A stretch of 54,290 nucleotides of DNA, from positions 1 to 54,290 of the forward strand of contig JADILX010000090.1 in the NCBI GenBank assembly GCA_017695025.1, read 5' to 3'. Below, one piece after another: positions 1-9,316 of this stretch. Each line of letters opens with the position of its first letter. The first letter of the stretch is position 1. Position numbers and translations under genes: made by a program. The notes below the pieces were generated by a model. The model ran no database searches. It had not been told where the DNA came from and saw only the letters and a program-made list of their open reading frames with translations. This stretch comes from Candidatus Cryptobacteroides excrementavium. Its GTDB lineage: Bacteria; Bacteroidota; Bacteroidia; Bacteroidales; UBA932.

Positions 1-202
1 CCCGGAGCCTTCTGATGGCTCCGGCTATGGACTGCGGATTGTACAGAGTCCCGAACGGATTGACGCATACATCGAAGCCGAGGGCAGACATCTTCCCTCC
101 GATATTATCGGCAAAGCAACTGCCTATTATCAGGATTCTGTCTTTGTATGAGATCTGTATCCGGCTTTTGCCACAATCTACCGGTGTCTGGAGTTTCAGC
201 AT
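1..202 (-). CDS. GSCFA domain protein, N-terminal part (cut by window edge)
   Basis: Reading the minus strand from an ATG at 200-202 gives an uninterrupted frame to the window edge. It contains the family-defining string IGSCFADNIG near residue 25, followed by NPFGTLYNPQSIAGAI, which matches the start of GSCFA proteins. These are believed to be SGNH/GDSL-like hydrolases; their substrate is unknown. Only about 67 residues are present, so the rest of the active site cannot be checked. A candidate -7 box, TAAATTTG, lies on the minus strand at 237-230, about 28 bases before the start, but no good -33 box is seen. The gene diverges from the gene at 271. Confidence 0.85.
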   Translation of the reverse strand, partial: MLKLQTPVDCGKSRIQISYKDRILIIGSCFADNIGGKMSALGFDVCVNPFGTLYNPQSIAGAIRRLR

Positions 203-214
203 TTTGTCCGTTGG

Positions 215-245
215 TTTGGTTCTGCCCCCAAATTTACTAATTTTG
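215..245 (+). promoter_or_regulatory. Bacteroidota-type promoter for the gene at 271
   Basis: A -33 element TTTG (215-218) and a -7 element TAATTTTG (238-245) are separated by 19 bases, the expected spacing for the Bacteroidota primary sigma factor. Transcription would start near 252. Confidence 0.6.
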
Positions 246-270
246 TATTGCAATATGATATCCGTACGGA

Positions 271-1539
271 ATGAAAGTAGAGATGCCTTCCATTGATTTT
301 AGTTTTTCCATGAAGTGCGTGAAGACGGTGCTTCTTGTCCTGATATGTTTCATGTTCCATGATGAATCCTATGGAATGCATTCCGGACCTGAACTGGATG
401 CATCTGCCGTCTCTTCTGTACCGGAGCCGCAGAGCCGGTCCGTGGCAGACAGGATACGGTTTGCGTATGACCTGGACTTTGAAATGAATTTTGACAACAG
501 GGAATTCTCATATAGCGACATTTTTCCATCTTACACCATCATCGGAGCCCGTATGACACCAGCATTGGGAGTATCTGTTGACCAGCGGAACGGGACAAGG
601 CACAGGCTGATGGCCGGCATCGACGTAATGAAAGATTTCGGCCGTTCCGAAACAGTGAAAAATGCCGATACCCTGTATTCCGGCACCAGTGGCAACCTGG
701 ATCTTTTCGGGGAGATTCTCATATATTATAATCTGCGCAGCAGGATAGGGAAGACTGATTTTTCTCTGACGGCAGGTATTTTCCCCCGGCGTTTTGCCTT
801 GGGGGAATATTCGCCTGCGTTTATCTCGGATTCTTTCAGATGGTATGACAACAATCTCGAAGGCCTTCTCCTGCAGTTCCGGCGTCCGGCGTCTTATTTT
901 GAGGTCGGGTGCGACTGGTTGGGCATGGCTGGTAAGGAGAGCCGTGAGCGGTTTATTATTTTCAGTTCAGGAAAAGGTCGGATGGGCCGGATAATCACTC
1001 TCGGCTATTCCGGATATATGTATCATTTTGCAGGCTCGACTGCTGCTCCCGGCGTGGTGGACAATATATTGCTGAATCCTTATGTGGATTTTGACTTTTC
1101 AGGCCTTGTCCCGCTGCAGATGCTCCATGTCTCTGCGGGCTGGCTCCAGGCTCTGCAGAATGACAGGAAACTTGTACATGAGTATGTCGCTCCGGGGGGG
1201 GTAGAACTGGTAGCAGGGATAGGCAAATGGAACGCTGGCATTACCAACAGGTTCTATTATGGAAGAAATTTGATGCCATACTACAATACTGTAGGGACTG
1301 GCGGGGATATTTATGCTGCGGATCTGTATTTCGGAGACCCCTTTTACCGTCTCCGTGATATGGATGGGTGGCATTGTTATGACAGGCTGGAGGTATTTTA
1401 TGCACCCAGGCTTTCTGATTATGTGGACTTGAAAGTTGCCGCCGTCCTGCATTTCAGCGGAGGATATGCCGGCTGGCAGCAGATGGTCACAGTGCATTTT
1501 AATCTGCAGGAATTGCTTAGTCATCTGAAAGAACGTTGA
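271..1539 (+). CDS. Putative outer-membrane beta-barrel protein, function unknown
   Basis: The 422-residue frame has a hydrophobic export segment (VKTVLLVLICFMF) followed by a long body rich in alternating aromatic and polar residues (FEMNF, FSYSDIF, YEVGCDW-like strands). This fits an outer-membrane beta-barrel. I do not recognise a named family. The start is uncertain: ATG codons at 271, 283 and 310 are all in frame, and the one at 310 gives the most normal signal peptide (MKCVKTVLLVLICFMF). No cofactor or catalytic motif is visible. The gene sits 4 bases upstream of the omega-amidase gene and is probably co-transcribed with it from the promoter at 215-245. Confidence 0.65.
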   Translation: MKVEMPSIDFSFSMKCVKTVLLVLICFMFHDESYGMHSGPELDASAVSSVPEPQSRSVADRIRFAYDLDFEMNFDNREFSYSDIFPSYTIIGARMTPALGVSVDQRNGTRHRLMAGIDVMKDFGRSETVKNADTLYSGTSGNLDLFGEILIYYNLRSRIGKTDFSLTAGIFPRRFALGEYSPAFISDSFRWYDNNLEGLLLQFRRPASYFEVGCDWLGMAGKESRERFIIFSSGKGRMGRIITLGYSGYMYHFAGSTAAPGVVDNILLNPYVDFDFSGLVPLQMLHVSAGWLQALQNDRKLVHEYVAPGGVELVAGIGKWNAGITNRFYYGRNLMPYYNTVGTGGDIYAADLYFGDPFYRLRDMDGWHCYDRLEVFYAPRLSDYVDLKVAAVLHFSGGYAGWQQMVTVHFNLQELLSHLKER

Positions 1540-1543
1540 AAAC

Positions 1544-2410
1544 ATGCTGTTGAGAACCAGAAGAAATATTGGGCCGGCGGTCTCTCCTGCGGCAGGTAAA
1601 CTGAGGCTTGCTATGGTTGAATTCTCCCCGGAATGGGAGAAGACCCCGGAAAATCTGTCGCGGCTTGATGCCGTGGCGGAAGGAATATTTTCAGGAGCCA
1701 TCGCCTCTCCTGAGGGGGACGGGGGCTTTTTACCTGATATACTTGTACTTCCTGAATGTTTCAGTACCGGATTTACAATGAACCCGCATGCTGCCGAGAT
1801 ATTCGATTCATCCGCGAGCCTTTCCTGGATGCTCCGCACAGCCGGCCTGTACGACTGTGCAGTGGCGGCATCTGTCCCTGTATGGGAGCCTGCTTCGGCA
1901 AGATACAACAGATTCTTTTTCGTGACTCCGGACGGAGTGCTGGCAACCTATGACAAGCGGCATCTGTTTTTCGGGGGTGAAGAAGAGGCATTCACCCCGG
2001 GAACTTCGCGGGCGGTATTCCAGTATAAGGGCTGGCGGATAATGCCGGGAATCTGTTTCGACCTCAGGTTCCCGGTATGGAGCAGAAATGACATGGAAGA
2101 TCCATATGACCTTTATATCAATGTGGCCAACTGGCCGGCGGCACGGAAAAAGGCCTCTGAGACCCTTGCTGCTGCAAGAGCCATTGAGAATGTAGCCTAT
2201 GTGGCTTTCTGCAACAGGGCTGGCCGGGACCCGCTGATGGATTATGCCGGCGGTTCAGCCGTTTTCAATCACAGGGGCAGGGAGAGGTCATTTTCTTCTG
2301 CCGTATGCGGTACCGGGGTGGTCTGTGCTGTACTTGACATGGCGGAGATGCTCAGGTACAGGGCCTCTTTCCCGGTACTCGGGAAGTCCGACGCGTATAG
2401 ATTAGGTTAA
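1544..2410 (+). CDS. Omega-amidase / nitrilase-superfamily amidohydrolase (YafV-like)
   Basis: This 288-residue carbon-nitrogen hydrolase has the complete Glu-Lys-Cys triad: E71 in VLPEC, K138 in TYDKRH and C171 in PGICFDLRFP. The GICFDLRFP and NWPAAR strings match the YafV/Nit2 branch, which deaminates alpha-ketoglutaramate and alpha-ketosuccinamate, repairing by-products of glutamine and asparagine transamination in the cytoplasm. The first beta strand (LRLAMVEF) begins near residue 20, so the start may lie at 1544 or slightly later, but M24 is too late because it is inside that strand. It is 4 bases after the preceding gene and about 13 bases before the 5'-nucleotidase gene, suggesting one operon. 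Confidence 0.85.
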   Translation: MLLRTRRNIGPAVSPAAGKLRLAMVEFSPEWEKTPENLSRLDAVAEGIFSGAIASPEGDGGFLPDILVLPECFSTGFTMNPHAAEIFDSSASLSWMLRTAGLYDCAVAASVPVWEPASARYNRFFFVTPDGVLATYDKRHLFFGGEEEAFTPGTSRAVFQYKGWRIMPGICFDLRFPVWSRNDMEDPYDLYINVANWPAARKKASETLAAARAIENVAYVAFCNRAGRDPLMDYAGGSAVFNHRGRERSFSSAVCGTGVVCAVLDMAEMLRYRASFPVLGKSDAYRLG

Positions 2411-2423
2411 GACAGGTTGCGTG

Positions 2424-4172
2424 ATGAAGAATTTTTATCTTTTTGTTGTCGCCATGGTGTTGTGTGCCATGGTTTCCTGTGGCCCGGGAGACGGGCAGTA
2501 CACTTTCCATCTCCTTGCTACCAATGATGTGCATGGGTGCTATTTCGACTCATTGTATACCGGCGGAGGTACAAGAAGTTCCCTGATGTCGGTCTCGTGG
2601 TATGCTGACAGCGTGAGAACTGCCGCTGGCCCGGACAATGTGGTGCTGATAGATGCTGGAGACTGTCTTCAGGGTGACAATGCCGCATATTACTTCAATT
2701 ATGTCGATACGGCGGCCCCTCATGTCTATGGACGGATGGCCGGCTACATGAAGTACGATGCGGTCGTCGTCGGAAACCATGACATAGAGACAGGTCATCC
2801 GGTGTATGACAGGCTTGACAGGGAGATGAAAGTTCCTCTGCTCGCGGCCAATGCCATCTCCGATGATACAGGAAGGCCTTATTTTCAGGACTATGTCATC
2901 CTGAGAAGACATGGGGTGAAAATAGCCATACTCGGCTATACCAATCCGAACATTAAGAACTGGCTGTCGTACAGTCTGTGGAGCGGGATGAGGTTCGAGT
3001 CACTTCTGCCCCTTGTGCAGAATGATGTAGACAGGGTCATAGCGCGGGAGAAACCGCATCTGGTGATAGTTGCAGTCCATGCTGGCACCGGAAGTGGTGA
3101 CGGCTCCCAGTCAGAAAATCAGGGCCTCGATCTGTTTAAAAGTCTGGAAGGTGTGGACTTTCTTGTATGTGCACATGACCACAGGCCTTATCTTGCCGTG
3201 GGGGACAGTATCTGCATGATAAATTCCGGCAGCCATTGCCGCAATATAGGGCATGGTACGGTGACACTTGAGTTCAAGGGCGGCAAGTGCATATCCAAGA
3301 GTCTTGATGCCGCTCTGATTCCTGTCCGCAAGGAAAGGGTCGACGCGAAGATGAAAGAAATGTTCCGTCCCGACTATGAAGCCGTAAAAGAATTTACCCT
3401 GCGTCCGGTCGGGGAGTTGAAGGTCCCTCTCAGGACACGTGATGCCTATGCCGGCATGAGTGACTATGTCAATCTTCTCCACACCGTGTCCCTGTCAGTG
3501 CCTGAGGCACAGTTGTCTTTGGCTGCCCCGCTGACTTTCAACGGATATGTCCGTCCGGGTACTCTGCTGTATAATGACTTGTTTACTGTGTATCCGTTTG
3601 AAAACCAACTCTATGTTGTAAGTATGACCGGGAAGGAGGTAAAGGATTGTCTGGAGTATTCTTATGCCGGATGGGTCAATACGGTCTCCGGAGGTGGAGA
3701 CGGGGAGCACATACTCAGGATCGAGAATGAGCCGGATCCGCGTACGGGACAGAAGCGCTGGTCGTTTGTCGGGAGAAGTTACAATTTTGACTCGGCTGGC
3801 GGTCTGGTGTATGACGTGGATGTCACAGAGCCTGCCGGAAGCAGAGTCAAGATCAAGTCATTGGCGGATGGCGCCGCATTCAGCGAAGATGCTGTATATA
3901 ATGTTGCAATGACTTCATACAGGGCCAGTGGCGGGGGAGGAATACTCCGCGATGGCGCAGGCATTGATACAGACTCCATTGACACCCGCATCGTGGCCAG
4001 ATATCCTGAGATCAGGGATCTTCTTTACGCCTATCTACAGGAGCACAGCGCCATTGATTCCGGTCTCATCGGCAATCCGGAACTTATAGGGGAGTGGCAT
4101 TTTGTGCCTGGGACGATTGCGGACAGGCTCATGTCCCGGGATATGGCTCTGATGTTCCCTTCAGGGAAATAG
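2424..4172 (+). CDS. 5'-nucleotidase / metallophosphatase lipoprotein (UshA family)
   Basis: The protein has a lipoprotein signal with lipobox cysteine at residue 19 (AMVSC), so it is probably anchored outside the inner membrane. The N-terminal metallophosphatase domain shows the expected dinuclear-metal motifs: TNDVHG, DAGDCLQGD, GNHDIE and later VHAGTG and CAHDHRP. The C-terminal half matches the 5'-nucleotidase substrate-binding domain (NDLFTVYPFENQL and YNVAMTSY with a glycine-rich loop). It would hydrolyse extracellular nucleotides, UDP-sugars or related phosphoesters, releasing nucleosides and phosphate. An upstream in-frame GTG at 2421 exists, but the ATG at 2424 gives the standard MKNFYLF signal. 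It converges on dsbD with a 24-base gap. Confidence 0.9.
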   Translation: MKNFYLFVVAMVLCAMVSCGPGDGQYTFHLLATNDVHGCYFDSLYTGGGTRSSLMSVSWYADSVRTAAGPDNVVLIDAGDCLQGDNAAYYFNYVDTAAPHVYGRMAGYMKYDAVVVGNHDIETGHPVYDRLDREMKVPLLAANAISDDTGRPYFQDYVILRRHGVKIAILGYTNPNIKNWLSYSLWSGMRFESLLPLVQNDVDRVIAREKPHLVIVAVHAGTGSGDGSQSENQGLDLFKSLEGVDFLVCAHDHRPYLAVGDSICMINSGSHCRNIGHGTVTLEFKGGKCISKSLDAALIPVRKERVDAKMKEMFRPDYEAVKEFTLRPVGELKVPLRTRDAYAGMSDYVNLLHTVSLSVPEAQLSLAAPLTFNGYVRPGTLLYNDLFTVYPFENQLYVVSMTGKEVKDCLEYSYAGWVNTVSGGGDGEHILRIENEPDPRTGQKRWSFVGRSYNFDSAGGLVYDVDVTEPAGSRVKIKSLADGAAFSEDAVYNVAMTSYRASGGGGILRDGAGIDTDSIDTRIVARYPEIRDLLYAYLQEHSAIDSGLIGNPELIGEWHFVPGTIADRLMSRDMALMFPSGK

Positions 4173-4196
4173 AGGATGGGACAAATGGATTTTTCC

Positions 4197-6140
4197 TTAT
4201 CTGTCTTTCAAACCTGACTTCAGGAATTCCACGAATCCCGGGATGCTCAGGTCGTAGCCTCTGACAGGTGCAAGAAGTTCTCCGTCAGGTGACAGCAGAA
4301 CATAGTTGGGCTGTGCGTTCACACCGAAGCGGGTGCGGGCTATATATGAGTTCACCCGGCCGAGGTCTTTGAGTACATCTCCGTTTCCGGTTTCAATCCA
4401 TTCGTCTTTCTCAAGCCTGGTCTTGTCATCAGTATACAGGGCAACGATGATGTATTCGTTGCGCAGTATGTCGAGTACCTGCGGGTCGCTCCATACTCTT
4501 GCCTCCATCTCACGGCAGTTGACGCAGCCGTGGCCGGTGATGTCGACAAATACAGGCTTGCCTGTCTCTTTTGCTGCTGCAAGGCCTTCTTCAATAGTGA
4601 AATATCCATCAAGTCCGAGAGGCAGGTGAAGATCGAATCTGCCGGTTGACTCTACGTCATGTGATGCTTTCCCGGTCTGGCTGACCGTCCCCGACCCCAG
4701 TACGAAATCCTGCGATGAGAGAGGCGGCAGGTATCCTGACAATGCTTTAAGCGGTGCCCCGAACATGCCGGGTATCATGTAGACGACAAAGGAGAATACA
4801 GCGATAGCCAGAGCAAGCCGTTTGACTGATATGTGTTCGAGCCTGTCGTCATTGGCAAACCGGAGTTTCCCGAGAAGGTAGAATCCGAGCAGGCTGAATA
4901 CCACAATCCATATGGCGAGGTAGACCTCCCTGTCAAGCAGCCCCCAGTGGTAGGTCTGGTCAGCGACGCTAAGGAATTTGAACCCAAGGGCCACTTCTAT
5001 GAATCCGAGCACTACCTTTACTGAGTTGAGCCATCCTCCGCTCTTAGGGAGATTTTTCAGAAGGGAAGGGAAGAGTGCAAGGATGGTGAATGGCAGCGCA
5101 AAGGCAAGCGAGAAGGCAAGCATGGCTGCCATAGGCTCCCAGAACATGCCCTGAGTGGCTTTAATCAGTACCGACCCTACTATCGGGCCGGTACATGAGA
5201 ATGAGACCAGCACGAGTGTCAGTGCCATGAAGAATATTCCGGCAAGCCCCTTTTTGTCGGTTCCCTTGTCGCTCTTGTTGACAAGTGAGGAAGGCAGGGT
5301 TATCTCAAAGGCCCCGAAGAATGAGGCCGCAAATATCATGAACACCAGGAAGAAAATGATGTTCGGAATCCAGTGTGTCGCAAGCCAGTTGAATATGTCG
5401 GCAGTCACTGCATCACCTCCGGCAATCCTCGTGATGAGGATAATGAGAGAGATAGGTACAGTGTAGAGCAGTATGATGAAAAGCCCGTACATTGCGGCCT
5501 TGAAGCGGCCTGCGGCAGGTGAAGATGAGCCTTTCATGAAGTATGACACGGTCATCGGCACCATAGGGAATACGCACGGGGTCAGCAGGGCGGCGAAACC
5601 CCAAAGTATCGCTTCGATGATGATACCCCAGTTGAACTGCCGGGTCTGCTTTTCTGCGTCCCCTGCCTTGATCTCGCCCTGGGAGGAAGCCCTGTTTTCT
5701 ATGGTTATGCTGAATTTCTGATATTCCGGCAGCAGACATTTCTTCTCGTAGCATGCCATCCATGTGATTTCTCCGGAGACTCTGGCAGAGCCCTCGCTGA
5801 TGATGACGTCCTGCACCATGACCATATTGTCGAAGAATACAGGCTTCCCGTCATATTCGGAGGCCTCGGACATCTCCCGGAGTCCTCCGCAGAGGGTATA
5901 GCCTTCAGGAGTATCGAATACAACTGCTGTAGGGTATTGGCTGCTTTCCGTGCCATAAATATGTTTTCCGTCAGCTATCTTCCCCGTGAAAAGCAGACGG
6001 ACTGTATCGCTGTCGGTCTGTTCTGAAGATATTTTCCATCTGACTGTAGCTTCCTGTCCGAAGCCCTGTCCATAGACAGCGACAGCGGCACATATTGCCG
6101 CCATCACCATTACTGTCTTGAAGATCAGTCTTTTCATCAT
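4197..6140 (-). CDS. dsbD: Thiol:disulfide interchange protein DsbD
   Basis: This 647-residue protein carries all three DsbD modules. After a signal peptide (residues 1-24) comes a periplasmic alpha domain with the cysteine pair C130/C135 (WMACYEKKC). The transmembrane domain holds its redox cysteines at C189 (LLTPCVFPM) and C316 (SFSCTGP). The C-terminal thioredoxin-like domain has C539-x-x-C542 (GHGCVNCRE). It moves reducing power from cytoplasmic thioredoxin to periplasmic thiol proteins. The start codon lies 26 bases after the stop of rny, so it is likely the second gene of an rny-dsbD transcript. Confidence 0.95.
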   Translation of the reverse strand: MMKRLIFKTVMVMAAICAAVAVYGQGFGQEATVRWKISSEQTDSDTVRLLFTGKIADGKHIYGTESSQYPTAVVFDTPEGYTLCGGLREMSEASEYDGKPVFFDNMVMVQDVIISEGSARVSGEITWMACYEKKCLLPEYQKFSITIENRASSQGEIKAGDAEKQTRQFNWGIIIEAILWGFAALLTPCVFPMVPMTVSYFMKGSSSPAAGRFKAAMYGLFIILLYTVPISLIILITRIAGGDAVTADIFNWLATHWIPNIIFFLVFMIFAASFFGAFEITLPSSLVNKSDKGTDKKGLAGIFFMALTLVLVSFSCTGPIVGSVLIKATQGMFWEPMAAMLAFSLAFALPFTILALFPSLLKNLPKSGGWLNSVKVVLGFIEVALGFKFLSVADQTYHWGLLDREVYLAIWIVVFSLLGFYLLGKLRFANDDRLEHISVKRLALAIAVFSFVVYMIPGMFGAPLKALSGYLPPLSSQDFVLGSGTVSQTGKASHDVESTGRFDLHLPLGLDGYFTIEEGLAAAKETGKPVFVDITGHGCVNCREMEARVWSDPQVLDILRNEYIIVALYTDDKTRLEKDEWIETGNGDVLKDLGRVNSYIARTRFGVNAQPNYVLLSPDGELLAPVRGYDLSIPGFVEFLKSGLKDR

Positions 6141-6166
6141 GTCTGTGATTTTGAAAAGAAGACCGG

Positions 6167-7708
6167 CTATTTTGCGAATGCTACCGATCTTGTCTCGCGT
6201 ATTACCGTGATTTTCACCTGTCCAGGATATACCATCTCCTCCTGGATCTTCTTTGCTATCTCTCCTGACAGAGTCTCGGCATCCTTGTCGGTAACCTGGT
6301 CTGCACCGACAATGACCCTAAGTTCCCTTCCTGCCTGGATGGCATATGTCTTCGTGACGCCAGGATATGATTTCGCTATGTTCTCCATGTCTTTCAGCCT
6401 CTTGATATAGGACTCTATGACTTCCCTCCTTGCTCCCGGTCTTGCACCAGAGATGGCATCTCCCACCATTACCAGAGGCGATATGATGGATGTCATCTCT
6501 ATTTCCTCATGGTGAGCACCGATGGCATTGCAGACTTCCGGCTTTTCCTTGTATTTTTCTGCCAGTTTCATACCGAGGACAGCATGCGGAAGTTCCGGAT
6601 CCTCATCCGATACCTTCCCTATGTCGTGCAGGAGTCCGGCACGTTTTGCAATCTTAGGGTTGAGCCCGAGTTCAGATGCCATTGTGGCGCAGATATTTGC
6701 GACTTCGCGCGAGTGCTGCAGGAGGTTCTGCCCGTAGGAAGAACGGTATTTCATGCGGCCTATGAGTTTGACGAGTTCTATGTGCATCCCGTGTATCCCG
6801 AGGTCTATGCAAGTCCTTTTTCCGGTCTCCATGATTTCATCCTCGAGCTGCTTCTGTACTTTGGCGACCACTTCCTCGATTCTTGCAGGATGGATGCGGC
6901 CGTCGATGACAAGCTGATGCAGGGCGAGCCTTGCCACCTCTCTCCTGACCGGATCAAATGCAGAAAGGAGAATGGCTTCCGGAGTGTCATCAACCACTAT
7001 TTCGACACCTGTAGCGGCTTCAAGGGCACGTATGTTTCTTCCCTCTCTTCCGATGATGCGTCCCTTTATCTCATCGCTTTCAATGTTGAATACCGTGACA
7101 GCGTTTTCAATGGCAGTTTCCGATGCTGTCCTCTGGATGGTGTTGATGACTATCCTTTTCGCTTCCTTGCCTGCTGTCATGCGGGCTTCATCCATGACAT
7201 CATTGATGTATGACTGTGCCTGTGACCTTGCTTCTGCCTTCATGTTTTCCATGAGCTGGTTCTTGGCTTCAGCCGCTGTCATTCCCGCTATGTTCTCTAT
7301 CTGCTGTATGGCTTCAGCCCTGAGCCTGTCGTATTCTTCGGACTTCTTGCCTACGAGATCCACCTGTGACTTCAGGTTCTCCCTGATGGCATCTGCCTCC
7401 CTGTTCTTCCTGTTGAGTTCGGCATTCTGCTGGTTGAGGCTGTTCTCTTTCTGTTTCAGCCTGTTCTCGAGGTCGTGGATCTGGTTGTTCTTTTCGTTGA
7501 TATACTGCTCGTGCTCGCTCTTGAGCTGCAGGAACTTTTCCTTTGCCTGGAATATCTTCTCTTTCCTTATGTTCTCCGCCTCGATTTCAGCTTTCTGTAT
7601 TATCTCGTCTTTCTGTCCTTTCAGTAGAAGCTTATGAACGAATATATATGTCCCGACGGCTATTATGGCCCCGATGGCCGCCGCTAAAAAGTAAAATAAT
7701 ATCTCCAT
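6167..7708 (-). CDS. rny: Ribonuclease Y
   Basis: The 513-residue protein has an N-terminal membrane anchor (residues 3-25), a long charged coiled coil (about 30-190), a KH RNA-binding domain with [10 protein letters not shown] (217-226), and an HD phosphodiesterase domain with the H361-D362 pair in LLHDIGK. This order and length are those of RNase Y, the membrane-bound endoribonuclease that starts mRNA turnover. No canonical TAnnTTTG promoter is visible between its start and the terminator at 7754-7788, so it may use a weaker promoter or read-through. Confidence 0.95.
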   Translation of the reverse strand: MEILFYFLAAAIGAIIAVGTYIFVHKLLLKGQKDEIIQKAEIEAENIRKEKIFQAKEKFLQLKSEHEQYINEKNNQIHDLENRLKQKENSLNQQNAELNRKNREADAIRENLKSQVDLVGKKSEEYDRLRAEAIQQIENIAGMTAAEAKNQLMENMKAEARSQAQSYINDVMDEARMTAGKEAKRIVINTIQRTASETAIENAVTVFNIESDEIKGRIIGREGRNIRALEAATGVEIVVDDTPEAILLSAFDPVRREVARLALHQLVIDGRIHPARIEEVVAKVQKQLEDEIMETGKRTCIDLGIHGMHIELVKLIGRMKYRSSYGQNLLQHSREVANICATMASELGLNPKIAKRAGLLHDIGKVSDEDPELPHAVLGMKLAEKYKEKPEVCNAIGAHHEEIEMTSIISPLVMVGDAISGARPGARREVIESYIKRLKDMENIAKSYPGVTKTYAIQAGRELRVIVGADQVTDKDAETLSGEIAKKIQEEMVYPGQVKITVIRETRSVAFAK

Positions 7709-7753
7709 ATCTTGTTGAGTTATAGTGTTTCATCTTCATTATGCGACAGCATG

Positions 7754-7788
7754 AAAAAGCCGGTCGCACTTCTGTGGAAGCGACCGGC
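7754..7788 (-). terminator. Rho-independent terminator between the 6S RNA and rny
   Basis: On the minus strand a 9-bp stem, GCCGGTCGC with GCGACCGGC (7759-7767 with 7780-7788), extended by CTTC/GAAG, is followed by a run of five T residues (7758-7754). This is a strong intrinsic terminator downstream of the 6S RNA candidate. Confidence 0.8.
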
Positions 7789-7805
7789 CGGATATAGTCA
7801 ATGAT

Positions 7806-7997
7806 AAAAAGCCGTTAGCCTGATTGTCTGGAAATCTTATAAAAAATAAGATTTGAGCTCCGAAAATATGGTTCTGGCTTCCTCCGTCCCGCAAGCGGAA
7901 TCCCCGTAAGGGTCACATAGGCCTGTCATTGCCATTCGAGTAGACTCGGTTACTTAATGTAATTTGATGATTTCAGCAAAATAAGTAACTAACGGCT
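7806..7997 (-). ncRNA. ssrS: Probable 6S RNA
   Basis: The ~190-base minus-strand segment directly after zapA is closed by AGCCGTTAG (7997-7989) pairing with CTAACGGCT (7818-7810), and ends in a T run (7810-7806). Inside are nested helices (GTTACTTA with TAAGTAAC; TCCGC with GCGGGA; AAATCTTA with TAAGATTT), and the string GACGGAGGAAGCC resembles the conserved 3' arm of 6S RNAs. Position next to zapA and the length fit 6S RNA, which binds the housekeeping RNA polymerase holoenzyme in stationary phase. The closing stem overlaps the zapA stop codon. I did not run a covariance model, so the family call rests on synteny, size and shape. Confidence 0.6.
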
Positions 7998-8288
7998 ATT
8001 TTTATCAATATTTTCAAGATAACCTTCAATCTCTCTGTGCAGCTGCGTCTCTTCTTCCTTCCGTCTTTCAATCTCCCTTTTCTGCATCACGTATCCGGAA
8101 CTTATCGTGAGTGCCGCCATTGCAAGCAGGTCTTCACTGCTGCGGTCTGTCACATTCATCCTGAGCTGCCTGTCCATCTGCCCGTTCACAATCTTTGCCG
8201 CTTCCCTCAGTACCTCCTCCTGGTCCGGTGATTCAACGGGAATCCTGTATCCTTTCCCTGCAATCCTGATGGTAATGTCGCGTCCCAT
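7989..8288 (-). CDS. zapA: Cell division protein ZapA
   Basis: The 99-residue protein starts MGRDITIRIAGKGYRIPV and continues with a helix-rich C-terminal half (EDLLAMAALTISSGYVMQK, then a charged coiled coil). This is the ZapA pattern: an N-terminal beta domain and a C-terminal coiled coil that bundles FtsZ filaments at the division site. A longer in-frame start at 8327 exists, but the ATG at 8288 has a GGAGAG ribosome site and avoids overlapping the upstream gene. Its stop codon lies inside the closing stem of the probable 6S RNA. Confidence 0.9.
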   Translation of the reverse strand: MGRDITIRIAGKGYRIPVESPDQEEVLREAAKIVNGQMDRQLRMNVTDRSSEDLLAMAALTISSGYVMQKREIERRKEEETQLHREIEGYLENIDKNSR

Positions 8289-8302
8289 TGCTCTCCGGTA
8301 TG

Positions 8303-8575
8303 TCAGCTTTCGATGAGTGATATGCACTTGTCGACCGTCCTGATCATCCTGTCTATCCTTTCTCTCGCCTCTTTCCTGTCAGTCGACGTCGCCATGATGG
8401 CATCAGCCAGTTTCAGGCTATCAATCTGTTTCTCCAGCTCTTCAATCTGCTTCCTGTATTCTTCAATCCTGCCCCTGCATCTTTGTAGTTCATCTGTCAG
8501 ACCTGCGTTTTCTGCCTTGGCCTTTTCATACGCTGCAATCAGTCTCCCGATGTCTGTCCTGATGTCTTCAAGCAT
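8303..8575 (-). CDS. Small coiled-coil protein upstream of zapA (ZapB-like size)
   Basis: The 90 residues are almost entirely predicted helix, with heptad-like repeats through EELEKQIDSLK. No catalytic motif is present. It is the first gene of a transcript with zapA, 14 bases apart, and follows a strong promoter at 8603-8633. Its size, composition and position suggest a division-associated coiled-coil protein, comparable to ZapB in shape. That role is inferred from context only; homology to ZapB is not shown. Confidence 0.75.
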   Translation of the reverse strand: MLEDIRTDIGRLIAAYEKAKAENAGLTDELQRCRGRIEEYRKQIEELEKQIDSLKLADAIMATSTDRKEARERIDRMIRTVDKCISLIES

Positions 8576-8602
8576 GTCAGATGGCTCTTATGAACACACT
8601 TG

Positions 8603-8633
8603 CAAAGTTATGATTTTTTGTCGGATTGTCAAA
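8603..8633 (-). promoter_or_regulatory. Promoter of the coiled-coil/zapA/6S transcript
   Basis: On the minus strand TTTG (8633-8630) is followed after exactly 19 bases by TAACTTTG (8610-8603), a perfect Bacteroidota-type promoter. The start codon at 8575 is about 28 bases downstream. Confidence 0.75.
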
Positions 8634-8678
8634 TAAAATCTTTCCCTTCTCCTGGATGCCTGTCTGCAGGGCGCCTGT

Positions 8679-9230
8679 TCATGCCCTGTGGACGACTTCC
8701 GCATTCTTCATGCCGTCTTCTATAGCGGCCTTGTTCATAGGGATAAGATTGCCATATCTTGCAGGGATTGACTTGGCAAGGCCTTTCTCCACGTTTTCAA
8801 GTGAAACGAGCGGGTTGACCTGCAGGAATGCTCCGAGCACGACCATGTTGTATACTTTGGCGTTCCCGATTCTTGCTGCACCCTCAATGGCATTTATCCT
8901 GCAGATATTGATGTCTTTCCTTTCAGGATGCCGTGTGATGCCGCTCGGGTCATATATGAGCCATCCTCCGGGCTTTACTGTATTTTCGAACTTGTCCATC
9001 GACTGCTGGTTGAGGATGATGGCTGTGTCATATTTTGTCACGATAGGCGAGCCTATCTTTTTGTCGCTCAATATGACGCATACGTTTGCCGTACCTCCGC
9101 GCATTTCCGGCCCATATGACGGCATCCAGGTCACTTCCATGTCCTGCATTATTGCTGAGTATGCAAGTATCTTTCCCATCGAAAGGACTCCCTGTCCTCC
9201 GAACCCTGCTATGATTATCTCTTCTTTCAT
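8679..9230 (-). CDS. 2-oxoacid:acceptor oxidoreductase, gamma subunit
   Basis: The 183-residue protein begins EEIIIAGFGGQGVLSMGKIL, the nucleotide-binding loop typical of gamma subunits, and has the conserved PSYGPEMRGGTANV segment. It would be the gamma subunit of a ferredoxin-dependent 2-oxoacid oxidoreductase that oxidatively decarboxylates a 2-oxoacid to its acyl-CoA. It is the last gene of a four-gene operon. The 86-base gap before it contains a hairpin with arms TTCCGGC/GCCGGAA (9252-9286), which could reduce or stabilise expression of this subunit. Confidence 0.88.
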   Translation of the reverse strand: MKEEIIIAGFGGQGVLSMGKILAYSAIMQDMEVTWMPSYGPEMRGGTANVCVILSDKKIGSPIVTKYDTAIILNQQSMDKFENTVKPGGWLIYDPSGITRHPERKDINICRINAIEGAARIGNAKVYNMVVLGAFLQVNPLVSLENVEKGLAKSIPARYGNLIPMNKAAIEDGMKNAEVVHRA

Positions 9231-9316
9231 TTTGTTTTCCTATAGTTTGTGTTCCGGCCGGATGCCTGTTGCGGCCCCTGCCGGAACCATTGTCTGCTGG
9301 TGAATTATGACTGGTG

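Noticed and set aside
15..296. 93-codon plus-strand open frame at the window start
   Set aside because: The minus strand of the same region encodes a clear GSCFA domain.
1099..1908. 269-codon minus-strand open frame across two plus-strand genes
   Set aside because: It lies antisense to the well-supported omega-amidase and its neighbour and has no recognisable family.
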